In this document: piece after piece, positions 1 to 11,050 of the stretch
Position numbering within the stretch: position 1 is the stretch's first letter
How the letters are laid out: the number at the start of each line of letters is the position of its first letter
Origin: Protopterus annectens
Taxonomy: Eukaryota > Chordata > Ceratodontiformes > Protopteridae
DNA length: 64,000 nucleotides
Direction of reading: 5' to 3'
Assembly (NCBI RefSeq): GCF_019279795.1
Contig: NC_056745.1
Coordinates: 510,340,477 to 510,404,476 of the forward strand
Notes under the pieces: model-generated
The model's input: only the letters and a program-made list of their open reading frames with translations
What the model was told of the DNA's origin: nothing
Database searches by the model: none
Translations under genes and position numbers: made by a program

Positions 1-724
1 CAGGTCCAAGACAGAATGCTCTGTCTCACTAAGAGACTTCTCAGTTTGATATCTCAAATATGACTGCTGGGATAACTTGCAGAATGACATTTCTTGTCAT
101 TTCAGTGCTTGTTCCCAGGCCAAACAACCATTGATGAAGCTGGCAGTATTTAGCATCTACCTGTAAAAATATACAGACAAGGGCTTCTCTTCAGATCTCT
201 GGCAGATGTTGGAAGAGAAAAACAATTGCATTCCTTCTTGCTTTCGAGACTAGTAATTACTTAACCCTAAAGGCAATATAGAAAGTTTCCTAGTACAGAC
301 ATTGTGTTTCTCACTGTATTGAAAACAGATACCATCTTTTATGTCCTAGCCATAAAGTAATTTAATTTCTGTTTTTCTAAAATTTATTAGACTGAGGTCA
401 ACCTCCTGTATCAGTTTCCACTGTTAAAATATTTACACTTAAACAGTTACAATAGTGCATGTACACTTCTGTTCTTTTCCAGGAGGGCACACTAGATCCA
501 TTTTAAACATAAGCATTTGCAAATACCCTCTTCTACTCACACGTCTGTACAAGCAGTTTGATATACACGTGACATACCATTCTAATACATTTTGTAACAT
601 GAGCATCTTACACAAATTTCAATATTCACCTATAATTATTTACAAAATTCCTGCTAGCTGGGCTAGCAGTGTCTTCTTTCATCACACTAGTCCTCTACAG
701 AGCATCTCCAAAGAACATATATAA
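1..724. other. Unassigned AT-rich sequence
   Basis: No coding segment, terminal repeat or tandem structure was recognised. Short open frames on both strands have no family resemblance and look like chance. The right edge is set by the first codons recognisable as LINE-A reverse transcriptase. Confidence 0.5.
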
Positions 725-2350
725 GCGCTCTCCAACGCCAGAAAACATATCCTCTATGGGACCAGATAACATCCCAGGTTGCGTACTAAATGATATAAAA
801 ACAAGACCTGGTGGAACCACTTGGCACTCACTTAACCATAGCCTGAGAACTGGCTTTGTTCCAGCAGACTGAAGAAAAGCAACAGTAATCCCCTTGCACA
901 AAGGGGGTACATCAGCCGACCCAGGAAACAATCGGCTCATAAGCCTAACCAGCCTTATCTTTTGATATTTCTTGGAAAGAATCATCATGGACCTTATCAG
1001 CAAGGACACCAGTGACCTCAAACTCTTGACCTGACCCAGTTTGGTTTTGTCAAGGGTAGAACTTGCTTATCAAACCTGGTAGACCTCTTTGAGAATGTTA
1101 CCAAAGCCCTGAATCAGGGCAAAGCAATACATACTGCCTATCTTGATTTTTAGCCAAAGCTTTTGACACAATCCCCCACTCGGGGATTGAGAAACTCTTC
1201 CATCTCGGGATTAACCCATACATCACTAGATGGGTAGCAGACTGGTAAACTGACGGAATGCACACTGTCAAAGTTTGGGAGTCCACCACCAGTAAACCTG
1301 TTACCAGAGGCATACCACAAGGATCTATGTTGGGCCCTCAACTGTTTGAAATCTATGTCTCTGAGGTCCCGGTAAAAGTAGGTGGCCTGCGGCTTACCGG
1401 GTTTGAGGACTGCAAACTGGGTGCAATCATGGAGTCCCCCAATGATGTCACCGTATTATAGAAGGGGTTGAAGCAGGCAAATGACTGGTGCCAAAGTCAC
1501 AAACTAAATGCAAAAGGCCTAGTTATTCCCTTTTGGCAAAGTAGTAGTCCCTGCTAATTATGATGTGGATAGCACCCCTCTAAGCTAAAACCCAGTGATG
1601 TGGGACTTGGGAACACAGGTTGATGGCAATCTAAGTTTCAATCACCATGTTTCCATAGTGGTAAGAAAGCCTTCTACATTGTGCATCTCATAAATAAGGC
1701 CATTGCATCAAAAACTACAGAGGTTATAACTCCGCTGTACTCAACCCTTGTCAGACCACTAATAGAGTACAATGCTCCCTTCTGTATGCATCTCACCAGA
1801 CACCTGCAGCAACTGGAGAGACCACAGAGGTTTCTATCTAAGAGAATCCAGGGCCCCTGAAATGTGACTTGCTTGAAAAGACTGAAAACCCTCTTACTGT
1901 ACTGTATCATATAGGCTGCCGTCCTTGGCCTACAGAGCAGTCACTGACTGTGCCCTAATGGAAATGCTGCATACCTGCAAATCAAATGGGACAAGTCACT
2001 CGCTCCAGGGATCTCTGCCTAGCCTGTGACGGTAACAAAACATGTTGGAGATGCAGATACATCTCCCAGAGTGTGCCACTCCTCTGGAATAAAACTCCCA
2101 CTTCATGTGAAGCAGAGCTGTTCAATGACACTATTTAAGCACAACAGTGACAATTGGATGGGTGACCGTCAATTCACCCTGGAGTTGGCAGGTATGTCAG
2201 TCATGGACAGGGGTGGTCTGTGCTGATCATAGAATCACTCTGCTAGCAACGACCATCTAACTATGGTTTTGTTAGGGTACACATGTTTTTTTTTTACATG
2301 GCTAGGCTTGTAAAGGCCCTAGGGCCATTAGCCTAGTAACCGCCTATGAA
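725..2350 (+). mobile_element. LINE-A (CR1-clade) copy 1, 5'-truncated and degenerate
   Basis: The + strand encodes, in several frames, the RT part of a CR1-clade LINE. It begins at a block resembling GPDNIPGC (about 758-785), continues through a GIPQG-type block at about 1309-1325 and a degenerate FADD box at about 1405, and ends in the conserved C-terminal repeat found in the other copies. The 3' end, reading AGCCTAGTAAC near 2330, matches the ends of the copies at 31.4, 32.4 and 46.2 kb. The ORF1 and endonuclease parts are absent, as expected from 5' truncation. Many stops and frameshifts make it an old, inactive copy. Family assignment is from motif order; CR1 clade is well supported. Confidence 0.85.
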
Positions 2351-4639
2351 CAAGACTTGAAGAAAGAAGATGCTAAAAAATTTATAATACCAAACAATGC
2401 ATTGGAAATGGAGCATCAACCTAGGGAGAATTGAAGTTTGGCTTTTAGTTTTCCAGTAAGCCTACCACTGGATCAAATTTCATTGTTAAATATAGTAAGC
2501 ATAACAAGGAAGATGAGATTTCAGAATACTCCAGTCATTCTAAGCCTAAACTTGTACAAGTCTAGTGAGGGATTTGAACCAAAACTGAGATTCATAGAGC
2601 ATGAGAGATGCTCAAAGGTAAGATTACATCCTTAATCTTCATCTGGGTGGATTTTGAAGACAACTGTACAGCCAGCTTTTTTTCCCTTAGTGGGTTTGCC
2701 TTCCCAGAGTTTGTCTTCTACCCCTCCCATGTGAAAGACACCCATGGCACCCTTGAAATATGGTGGACAGAGGCTACAGTCTAGATCCGCTCCACATTGC
2801 TCACAAATTATTTGAATATCAAATTCTGATGGCCACTTAATCTCAAAAGTCACACCACTGGTACTAAACTCATCAAAGAATAAAAAGGTGCACAAATATG
2901 AATCACTAAACAAATCACGAAGTGCAGCTTGACCTTAAAAGCAACTGTGATATTGCCCTGGGCATGGTCCTACACCAACTCATAAAGATACAATTTTGAC
3001 TGGTTACCCCACTGAGCAGAGTCTCTTGCATAGTTCCCCAGACCCTTTTCTCATTACTCTGTCTGGGTTTTACTGCTTTCTCATGCTCACTTGGTCACAG
3101 TAACTGTGCTTTGAATAAAGTCTTGCATTCATACTTAAACACACTTGATTTTCAAGGAAGGCTTGTAATATTCTCCAACTCTGTAGCCTTCTGCCCTGGT
3201 CCAGACTGCCACCACACACCAGATTACCTGAAAAATAATTTCCCAGTTACTGTTGCATTTGATATCAAGTCCGATAATTATAAACATGAGTGTAGCAGAG
3301 CAATCTGGACAGTTACTGATAGATGTCAGCAGCTTGTCACCATTTAGCAATAAATATCCTGTTATCAGGTAATAATTAAATGATCAGCCACAGAAATATG
3401 CATTACATAACAAAAAATGAGTTAAACAGTACATTTAACAGTAAAATATACAAAGAAATATGAACTTGCAGAGAGAACATCAAATTGAGTGAACAGTTTA
3501 CAAGAAAGTAAGACATCCATCAGTAGCCATCTTATAGATATTTCTTCACTAAAAAGTTATTGAGACCTAAGCTAAAGTGTGAATTCACAGACATCACAGT
3601 CTGAGATACAAGTGCAGAAAACCAGTATTCAGGTCTATATGTCAGTTGTGTACACTCTACATAAATGTAGATATTTGTGTATTCACTGCAGTCCTGGTTT
3701 CCCTCCATCCATCCCCCTTTATTCTTTCTCCTTTTATTACCAGTCTTCCTTATTGTTCTCCTTTCCTTTCAAGGGACATATTGGTATTTATTTTCCACAG
3801 GTGGGGTTCTTCCACCAGAACCTGGCCTCTTACTTTGGGGGCTCCTTACAGGTTAGGGCAAGAAAAACTGATGTAATGGCGTTGGCTGCCTTACTTTATA
3901 CCACACTACCGGACATCAGTCCTCAAGCGACAGCAACCGACGCAGAAATACTGAGTGTCTGGTATTTGGGCCTGCAGAGGGCTACCCTGGCAGGGATAAT
4001 CCAAATGTGATAACTGCAACAGTGAATATACTCAAATATTTACATTTATGGGAAGTGTACACAACTGTACTTTATCTGTTTACCAAAGTACCTTTATCTG
4101 GGGTAGTATCTACATCCACAGCCTTTTCTCAGTGTTTGCATGGCAATGTGTCTTCCAAAGTCATCTTGTCTTTCCTGTGAGTCCCAGATGAGGATGCAGT
4201 CCTATGTATCCTACATCTAGGGCTCTAGTTGTAGCTATTTGCTGGTGAGGATAAAGATTCACCTTGAATTTTGACCATCTTTTTCAGATTTTGGTGGAAG
4301 ATGGACAAGCTGGATCATGCGAGCAAAATTCAGGATTTAGGTAAAATAGTGGACAGGCCTCTCACTTTACATAATTGCTGAAACATGCACCCTATAACAT
4401 TCTTTCTTGTGCTATGTTAGTTGCCATTTGATTTTCTCAGTGGAGTGAGATGTGGTAGCAAACACTTTGGAACTTTGCTATCAATAGAATGATATTCTGG
4501 CCATCTCCCAGTAGTGGAGCTTTCTGGGGTTCACATCTTTTTTTAATTTCTCCAAACGTTATGGATTTGATAATGATTCAGTCTTAGTTTGCGGAGTGCT
4601 CTTTTCACCACCCCCAATGTACCTGGAATTTCTACTTCT
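2351..4639. other. Unassigned sequence between two LINEs
   Basis: No recognisable protein family. A 93-codon open frame on the minus strand (2632-2913) has a CxxCG...CxxC pattern, but no family match comes to mind and no neighbouring exon supports it. The last few hundred bases may be 3' untranslated sequence of the R4-like LINE whose coding end lies at 4,645. Confidence 0.4.
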
Positions 4640-7600
4640 GCAAATCATATGGGTTTACATGTGTTAGCATTTTTAAGTATGTTTTGAAAAGTCTTTATTA
4701 GCCCTACTGCTTTCCCTACTCTTGGAACAGTCTTGGGCTCTTTATTCCACATTGATCTAGTTTTGTCTTGCAAACCCTTGTATTTTATGACTTTGTGTCC
4801 CTCAGTGCTTAAGATACTGTTTTCACTGGGTGTAACTGTTTCAGTGGTTAAAGCTACTATTGTCATGGATTCTTGGACTACTGTATCTTTTTCTGTTTTC
4901 TTAACTGTTTGTATTGGGTGGTCCCCATGTGATCATAACTTCATCATTGTCAGTAATGCTTTGTGTTTCACATTTCCAATACTTCTCAGCTGCTTGTATA
5001 TTGCAATGTTTGCTCAGTCCCCAGTGCAAGTGTGTTCCCAGATTGTTGTGGTTTTTAAATACACAGATGCCCAGCTACAAGTGTATCACATTCAGCTACA
5101 AGATGTACAACTGTTTCCATTTCTGTATTGCACAACGGTTGCATTTGTCTATTTCTCCCGCTTTTCTGTAGACTGTGTAAACCAACATGTACATGGCCTG
5201 CTGTCTTAGTTTTGGTTTTGTTTTTTGGCACTTTGTTGCTGGCCGATTCTTGTCTACTTCTAGTGTGATATCCATTCCCTCTCCTTTCTGACCTGCTTTG
5301 CTTAACGTGACAAAGATGTTATCTTTGACTTCTCTTCATGCCTTTGAAACTTTAATCATGTTTGGATCGGATGAGTTCAACAAATATGCATGTGCTTCCA
5401 TGATTGTACAGCTATACATTTAGTAAAGTTCAGGGAGGCCTGTACCTCATTCAGAATGAATGATATATAATCTTGGCATACACTGTTTTTTGTACATCAT
5501 TTGATAAGCATGAATAATTTTTCTTGCTGTTTTGTCCAGATGATTCAGAATTGTTTGGGCCAGTAAGTCAAACCAAAGATGAAAGTTAAAACAGGAACAG
5601 TTAATTTGATTTATAGTTTGAACTTTTCCTAGACGTCAGGGCAGTTTTCAATATTAGCTTTAGTCATCTAATGTATTCATAACCAAGCTTCATTCTCATC
5701 TGTTCATGTTTTTTTAATGACCCTTATATATTTCAAAATATTTATACACTCCCTCCAGTTCAAGTTGCTTTATATCATATTGTTGTCCCAGCTTAATGTT
5801 TTCTTAGTGCAGCAGCCTTCCTGCTATAAATGTTGCTTTTGTACATTTATGAAGACCAAATGCCATTCTTGTATAACCTGAGAAAGTTTTAAGCATTTGT
5901 AGCTATTCTTATGTATGCTTATCTGATGTGTACAATTTTAAATAATTCATAAAAAGTAGATGAGATTTCTTTGAACAATGTTGGTTTAAGCTGCAACCAT
6001 AGCCCAGTCCATTAAGTAAACAGCTTCATGAGTTAAGGGAAAGACAGAAAAACAGTGGTGACAGTACCACCCCGTAATATCCTACTTTGAATTATTATCC
6101 CTGGGATAGTAATTTGCTCTTGGCTATTATTCTGCTAAGAAGTGGTTTGCCAATGTTTCATAATCACTGCATTATAAATGAATAATGTAGGATGTACATC
6201 TCCAAGCGTTCTATAATTTATGAAAGTGGGATGCTGTTGAACATTTTTTTTTTTTTGCAATTAATCTGTCATACTTGGATTATAACCCTTTTTACAGCTC
6301 TCTGAGACATTAACAATAAATGATCCTTCATTCCATATGGCTTTCTTTTATTACCGTTCTATTCTTTTACCATGATTGACTTTTTCTAAACAGTTATAAA
6401 GTCTTAACTGCATCAACTCCATTACACAATTTATGTATTGTCAGAAGGCACAATATTGGCGTCTAATTTTTAAGATAGTTTGCAGGTCCATTCTTAAGGA
6501 GGCATATATATATATATATTTTTTTCCTAATGGTAAAATATTGATGTCTGTTGAGGATGTATTTGTTGTTGTGAAGATATGAACACTTTTTAGCCAGAAG
6601 TTTGGTATTGCACCTGGACCAGACCTGGGGTTTTCCAGTTAGCTTTTCTTAATTTTTGTCATTTTCTCCGCTGCCACTTCCTCCCATTTCATGTTCTCTG
6701 TATTAAAAACTTTTTACTGTTTCTTGTAACTCTTCTGTCCATTCAGCATTTTTATATTCAGCAGGGTTAAAATATTCTCTAAAATGGTGTAATTTCTTCT
6801 TTAAGTAGTATTTACTATTTATTTTGCTTTGTGTCCTATTTCCTCTACAAAACCATTCTTTGGTTATTACTTGTTTTGTGCTTTTCCTTTATATTTCTCT
6901 GTATACCCTCTAAGTTTTTTGCTTGTGTTGATAGTTTTAGTTTATTACTGGCAACACCATATGATAACACCATATGATAAACCCTGATCTGTTTTGATAT
7001 TTTATGTTGCTTTTACCACTTTTATTTTTCTAATTTTCTAACAGTGATGCTTCTCGTCTTAGTTGCTTTGTTTTTCTCAGTGCAGTGTTTCCATGGTAAC
7101 ATTCTTCTTCCCTTTGTTTCCTTTGTTACTCTACATTTTTGTGATAATTTGTGTTATTAGTTTAGCTGCACAGTAGCATATTCTATTTTTTTGTTATAGG
7201 ATGTGAATTTCTACTGATCCTAATTGGTGTTCATCTGTTTTACTATTTTTTTACATTGTAGGTCTTATTAACTTTCTGTAATCAGGTTATTTCATCTATC
7301 TTAATATGTCTGTCCATCTGTATTGTATCAAGCACGTCTTTCCTTAGATCATTCTCGTCTAGACTAAAAGCATTCTCTTTCTAATGTTTCCTGCCTTTAC
7401 CTTGTTGTGAAATTCTGGACTTTCATGCGTCTCCCCTGTAGAAAGTATCAGAACATCATCTTCTGGTGTAGCTTTGTCAGATGCTACTTGGTCCATCTGC
7501 TACTCCTGCATGTAGGGACCCATTGACCCATCATGTTGAGATGTTGCCTGTGTTGGTGTTTACACAGTAAATCCTTCACTTCACAGTTGGCCTATCACTG

Positions 7601-7900
7601 ATTTCTCTTTTTTTAATTTGTGTCTTGCTAAACATTTTTTTTCTGTTAGGTTCTACCTTTGTAGTCTTATTTCTTTTTATGAAACTTGCCATATCCTTGT
7701 GTCTTTGTCTTAATTTGCTTTCAAATGTCTTTGGAGCTGCATTTGTCATATTGAATAGTTTGGCTTTCTTTGCTGCACAGTTATCAAATTCCTCCTTTTT
7801 TTTTTATCTGGTCTTACTTCCTGTCTCATTTCCTTTTCCTGCTAGTCCAAATGTTTCTTCATTTTGGTAACATTTGTTCTGATGTGCTGTGTTAATGATC
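4640..7900 (-). mobile_element. R4/Dong-clade LINE remnant
   Basis: The T-rich + strand hides a degenerate LINE ORF on the minus strand. Read on that strand from 7.87 kb downward, it gives a basic N-terminal segment (…KLRQRHKD…), then KANWKTPG and FWLKK at about 6,640-6,590. RT blocks follow, including a KRKPYGMKDHLLL-like block near 6,330 and FGLHKCTKATF near 5,850. The C-terminal endonuclease region includes a KYWKCETQSITDNDEV-like block at about 4,960-4,990. The last segment (4,645-4,866) ends with VGKAVGLIKTFQNILK. This order and wording match R4/Dong elements, which carry a restriction-like endonuclease at the C terminus. The normal YMDD box appears as FMNY at about 5,930-5,965, so both catalytic aspartates are lost. 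Numerous stops show it is dead. Its ends are not defined. Confidence 0.8.
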
Positions 7901-8303
7901 TTAAATTATCTGCAGCTTTTAAGTCCATAAAGTATTTTTCTTCCATCTTACTATCGCTCCATATTCTTTTGTGTGGAAATTCTGTTTTTAATAGTACTGA
8001 TACAGTGTCTTATTTTCTGTAGACTACTTTAACACTGGGACCAACCCTCACTGCCAGCACTGCATGGTAGGTGTAATATTAGAAATGCATAATCTCTCTT
8101 GCATTCTCAGCAGTCCACTTTGTTTCTGTGCCACTTGACTGTCGTCATTTTTTTGTGGACTACTACTTCCTACTGCAGGGGGTCACCATTACCAACATCA
8201 TGGCTTAGTACCGTAGTAGGTGACATTTTCTCCAGTCAGGAAATGCAGCATTGTCCCAAGCTCTGCTGCTAGTAGCACATCAAGAGAGGTAAGCAAAATT
8301 TTT
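7901..8303. other. Unassigned sequence up to assembly gap
   Basis: Nothing recognised. It may hold the 5' part of the R4/Dong-like LINE, but I cannot match any block. Confidence 0.35.
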
Positions 8304-8803
8304 NNNNNNNNNNNNNNNNNNNNNNNNNNNNNNNNNNNNNNNNNNNNNNNNNNNNNNNNNNNNNNNNNNNNNNNNNNNNNNNNNNNNNNNNNNNNNNNNN
8401 NNNNNNNNNNNNNNNNNNNNNNNNNNNNNNNNNNNNNNNNNNNNNNNNNNNNNNNNNNNNNNNNNNNNNNNNNNNNNNNNNNNNNNNNNNNNNNNNNNNN
8501 NNNNNNNNNNNNNNNNNNNNNNNNNNNNNNNNNNNNNNNNNNNNNNNNNNNNNNNNNNNNNNNNNNNNNNNNNNNNNNNNNNNNNNNNNNNNNNNNNNNN
8601 NNNNNNNNNNNNNNNNNNNNNNNNNNNNNNNNNNNNNNNNNNNNNNNNNNNNNNNNNNNNNNNNNNNNNNNNNNNNNNNNNNNNNNNNNNNNNNNNNNNN
8701 NNNNNNNNNNNNNNNNNNNNNNNNNNNNNNNNNNNNNNNNNNNNNNNNNNNNNNNNNNNNNNNNNNNNNNNNNNNNNNNNNNNNNNNNNNNNNNNNNNNN
8801 NNN
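8304..8803. other. Assembly gap (500 N)
   Basis: Exactly 500 undetermined bases, a conventional scaffold gap length, so the true distance is unknown. Open frames reported across it are artefacts. Confidence 0.99.
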
Positions 8804-8822
8804 GTATATATATATATATATA

Positions 8823-8865
<43 letters not shown>

Positions 8866-8910
8866 GTATGTATATGTATATATGTATATATGTATATGTA
8901 TATATGTATG

Positions 8911-8957
<47 letters not shown>
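8804..8957. repeat. (TA)n microsatellite with TG variants
   Basis: Alternating TA with interspersed TG steps, directly adjoining the N gap. Such tracts often break assemblies. It borders the LINE-A fragment that starts at about 8,957. Confidence 0.97.
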
Positions 8958-8959
<2 letters not shown>

Positions 8960-9078
8960 GGAACACCCACAGAAATACCTTTGTAATGCTTAAACAACAT
9001 GTCCTACATAGACCAAATCAAAGCCATGTCACTGTACTCTTGTATCCTGCAGACTGCTAAGAGTTGACCTGTGTCTGG
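8957..9078 (+). mobile_element. LINE-A copy 2, left part
   Basis: The sequence encodes an LEHPQKYL block, the family's conserved LERPQKYL. It then follows the same C-terminal track as the LINE-A variant at 43.68-44.05 kb (shared wording around the tgtcctacatagacc-like segment). It is interrupted at 9,078 and resumes at 10,321. Confidence 0.75.
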
Positions 9079-10313
9079 GGAAGCAGGACTATTCGACCCC
9101 GCATGGTTCGACCAATGCATTTCTGTACAATTTCATTTATAAATTTATATGTGATTTTTTAGTGGACAGTTCGACCCCGGAGTATTTGATGCCAAATATA
9201 TTTACCCTCTGAAACTCTGACCATTGGGAACTTATTTCCTACTCAATTTCATAGCACATATCCAGTCTCTAGTACTTCTAAGAAGGTGTCAACCTGCATG
9301 TCTAAATCATATAAGGTGTTAATGCATTCCGCCAAGTCCTTCATAGCAAAGAGGTACTCCTCACTTGACTTGAAAGGACTAATACTTTTGCAGGCTGCAG
9401 ACTGGATGTTGCTCTGATCAGCCATCTTCCAGTATTATAGTTTTATAAACAGCACAGAGACTGTTTTCTTTTCCTGAAGTAGCTCATCCCATTAATTTAT
9501 GCATGCAAAATGGATTCCTGCTAGCAGCATAGCCCCAATCAGCTCTCAACATTTACATTCCCGGCTGCAGGCAAACCCAGGGAGTACTCCATTAAGTTTA
9601 GTTCACTAGTATAGACACGCACGTTTTTAACAAAGCTGTGGAAACAGAGCAAAGTTTTGTCAATAAACATCTAAAGATTGCATGCTTTAGCGAAACGCTT
9701 TGTACATGTGCCATGCATCACTCACGCTGGTTTCCATCACTGCGCCTGGGGCATTAAGAGATTCTGTGGTGCCAAATGCAGGCCCCATCCTTCATCGTCA
9801 AGTTACTTACATCCCTAATGTGCCCAATAATTTGAATAGAACATTACTGTCAGTCATAAGTAAACCGCCTTCACTAGACTAACCATGCAGGTATTGGAGG
9901 AAAACTCCAATCTCAATACAATAAGCAGCAGACATCATCATAGTGATTATCCCACAACCAAAGGACTTCAGATTGCTCATTGTCAGGGTCACAGACTCTC
10001 ACAGCAGAAGGGTCACATGTATTGCTGTTACGAAGTATGGGTGTTGGTCTCAAGAAAGGTTGTGCCTCCCAGTGGGAAGTGCTAGTACCGCCTCCCTCTT
10101 CGAGAATCGAACTTGGGACTGCCACACCACACTATTCAATTTTCTTCTTAGTCGATCATAAGAATTTGGTCCATAATCGTACATAATTTTGATGCGTGTC
10201 CTTCAGATTACACCTGGGCAGAATTCTTCCACAGAACCACAATCAATTTGAGGCTGCTGTTTGGGTCCAACCGTCCGGGGGCGAATCGGCAGGGTCAAAA
10301 CGTCCTGCACCCA
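9079..10313 (-). mobile_element. Non-autonomous TIR DNA transposon with captured gene fragment
   Basis: The 1,235-bp insertion is flanked by the 7-bp repeat TGTCTGG (9072-9078 and 10314-10320). The LINE-A copy at 43.77 kb serves as an uninterrupted paralogue of the site, which fixes both edges. The ends form imperfect terminal inverted repeats of about 35 bp: GCAGGAC, TTCGACCC-like and TTCG blocks occur at the left end (9083-9115). Their inverted counterparts lie at the right end (down from 10308). No transposase is present. The superfamily is unresolved; a 7-bp duplication does not settle it. The interior holds a GAS2L-like fragment (separate entry). Strand refers to the captured fragment. 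Confidence 0.75.
9195..9425 (-). pseudogene. Captured GAS2L-like gene fragment (CH start joined to GAS2/GAR domain)
   Basis: Reading the minus strand from an ATG at 9425-9423 gives a segment of 60 codons with [16 protein letters not shown] and [11 protein letters not shown]. This closely resembles the N terminus and first calponin-homology segment of GAS2-like proteins (GAS2L1/GAS2L2), which link actin and microtubules. After two in-frame TGA codons the same frame continues with NKFPMVRVSEGKY, the start of the GAS2-related (GAR) domain. In the host protein that domain lies well over 100 residues further on. The frame is preserved across the join, as if exons had been skipped or the interval deleted. 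Relative to the family, one residue is missing after AMK. The stops make it a pseudogene. It lies inside the TIR transposon, next to its left terminal repeat. Confidence 0.75.
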
Positions 10314-10320
10314 TGTCTGG

Positions 10321-10490
10321 CATACAAGGCAACCTTCAACCCAATATGGATGGATTTACTGCACATAATCAAGTCAAATGGCATCAGAAATACTTGGTTT
10401 TGTTATCTACACCTCTTTTGTAACATCAGCAAATGGTTTGGAGGGAAGGTATATCTCTGAGGATAACTGCTCTGGAAATCATCCCCATAC
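10321..10490 (+). mobile_element. LINE-A copy 2, right part
   Basis: Continues the LINE-A fragment after the TIR transposon. The segment from 10,346 (ggatggatttactgcacat) matches 43,815 onward almost base for base, including the later gaggata-ctgctctgg block. The copy ends near 10,490, where Penelope-like coding sequence begins. Confidence 0.75.
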
Positions 10491-10494
10491 ACAC

Positions 10495-10760
10495 AAACAA
10501 ATTTCATGTAGGAAAGACTGAGAGAAACTCAAAGAATAAAAAACTCGCACCTTTAATGACATAAGCAAGGGAAATACCAACAATGCCCTGTAGAAACATA
10601 CCCTGGTTTGTATGAGGTTTTTGGGTTTCAAGTTTGTGATCCTAGAGATGATTTTGATTGACCCACAGGGATGCTGTTGGTAGAACAAACTTGAATGTAG
10701 GGAATTATACTTGTAGCTAAAGCTTGATGCATCTGTATTTCCAGGCTTAAACAAATGTTA
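10495..10760 (+). mobile_element. Penelope-like element fragment (GIY-YIG C-terminal part)
   Basis: Broken + strand frames give HVGKTER (the YIG half of a GIY-YIG endonuclease). They continue with GNTNNAL, FKFVILEM and finally FPGLNK, the usual ending of Penelope proteins, where a GLN motif follows the last helix. The order and spacing match the better Penelope copy at 24.5-24.9 kb. Only the C-terminal 85 or so residues remain. Confidence 0.6.
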
Positions 10761-11050
10761 GATGATAGTAGTAAGCCTGTATTTGAAGCACCTCTGTCAG
10801 AAGGTACCATATTTTCTTTGGAGAGGGAACTGAGTTGGATCAGAAAGAAAGAGTTGAGACAGGCTCAGCTCTTGGTCCCTACTTTACAGGAGATAGCCAA
10901 GAAGGCTTCTGATTCTCAGTGGCAGGGGAAGTCCATGTACTGATGCAAAGGGTAATTACACAGAGAATGGATTCCTGAAGGGAAGCTAGAGAGAGAGAAG
11001 GGGTACAGCAGCTGGATGTCCCAAGGGCCTGTTGACAGACGCTTCTTTTC
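10760..11050 (+). pseudogene. Ty3/gypsy pol fragment upstream of integrase (copy 1, left)
   Basis: An open segment (10,755-10,943) contains RKKELRQAQLLVPTLQEI, resembling the spacer before the integrase zinc-binding domain of vertebrate Ty3/gypsy elements. A frame change leads to QQLDVPRA, the usual block just before the HHCC finger. The finger itself is lost at the junction with an L2-like LINE. Coding resumes at about 12,455 with the rest of the zinc finger and the integrase core. The two parts are therefore probably one insertion split by the LINE. Confidence 0.6.

Noticed and set aside
2632..2913. 93-codon minus frame with CxxCG and CxxC
   Set aside because: The zinc-ribbon-like spacing is suggestive, but no known family or neighbouring exon supports it.
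4733..5209. 158-codon + strand frame rich in hydrophobic residues
   Set aside because: It is antisense to the C-terminal part of the R4/Dong-like LINE; the A-rich coding strand gives such frames by chance.
7625..7870. 81-codon + strand frame resembling a membrane protein
   Set aside because: Antisense to the basic N-terminal part of the same R4-like LINE.
8220..9060. Long open frames across the N gap with YIYIY tracts
   Set aside because: They exist only because undetermined bases have no stops and TA repeats encode Tyr-Ile; not genes.
10040..10140. B-box-like GTTCGATTCTC on the minus strand
   Set aside because: No matching A box at correct spacing and no foldable tRNA; probably chance within the TIR transposon.
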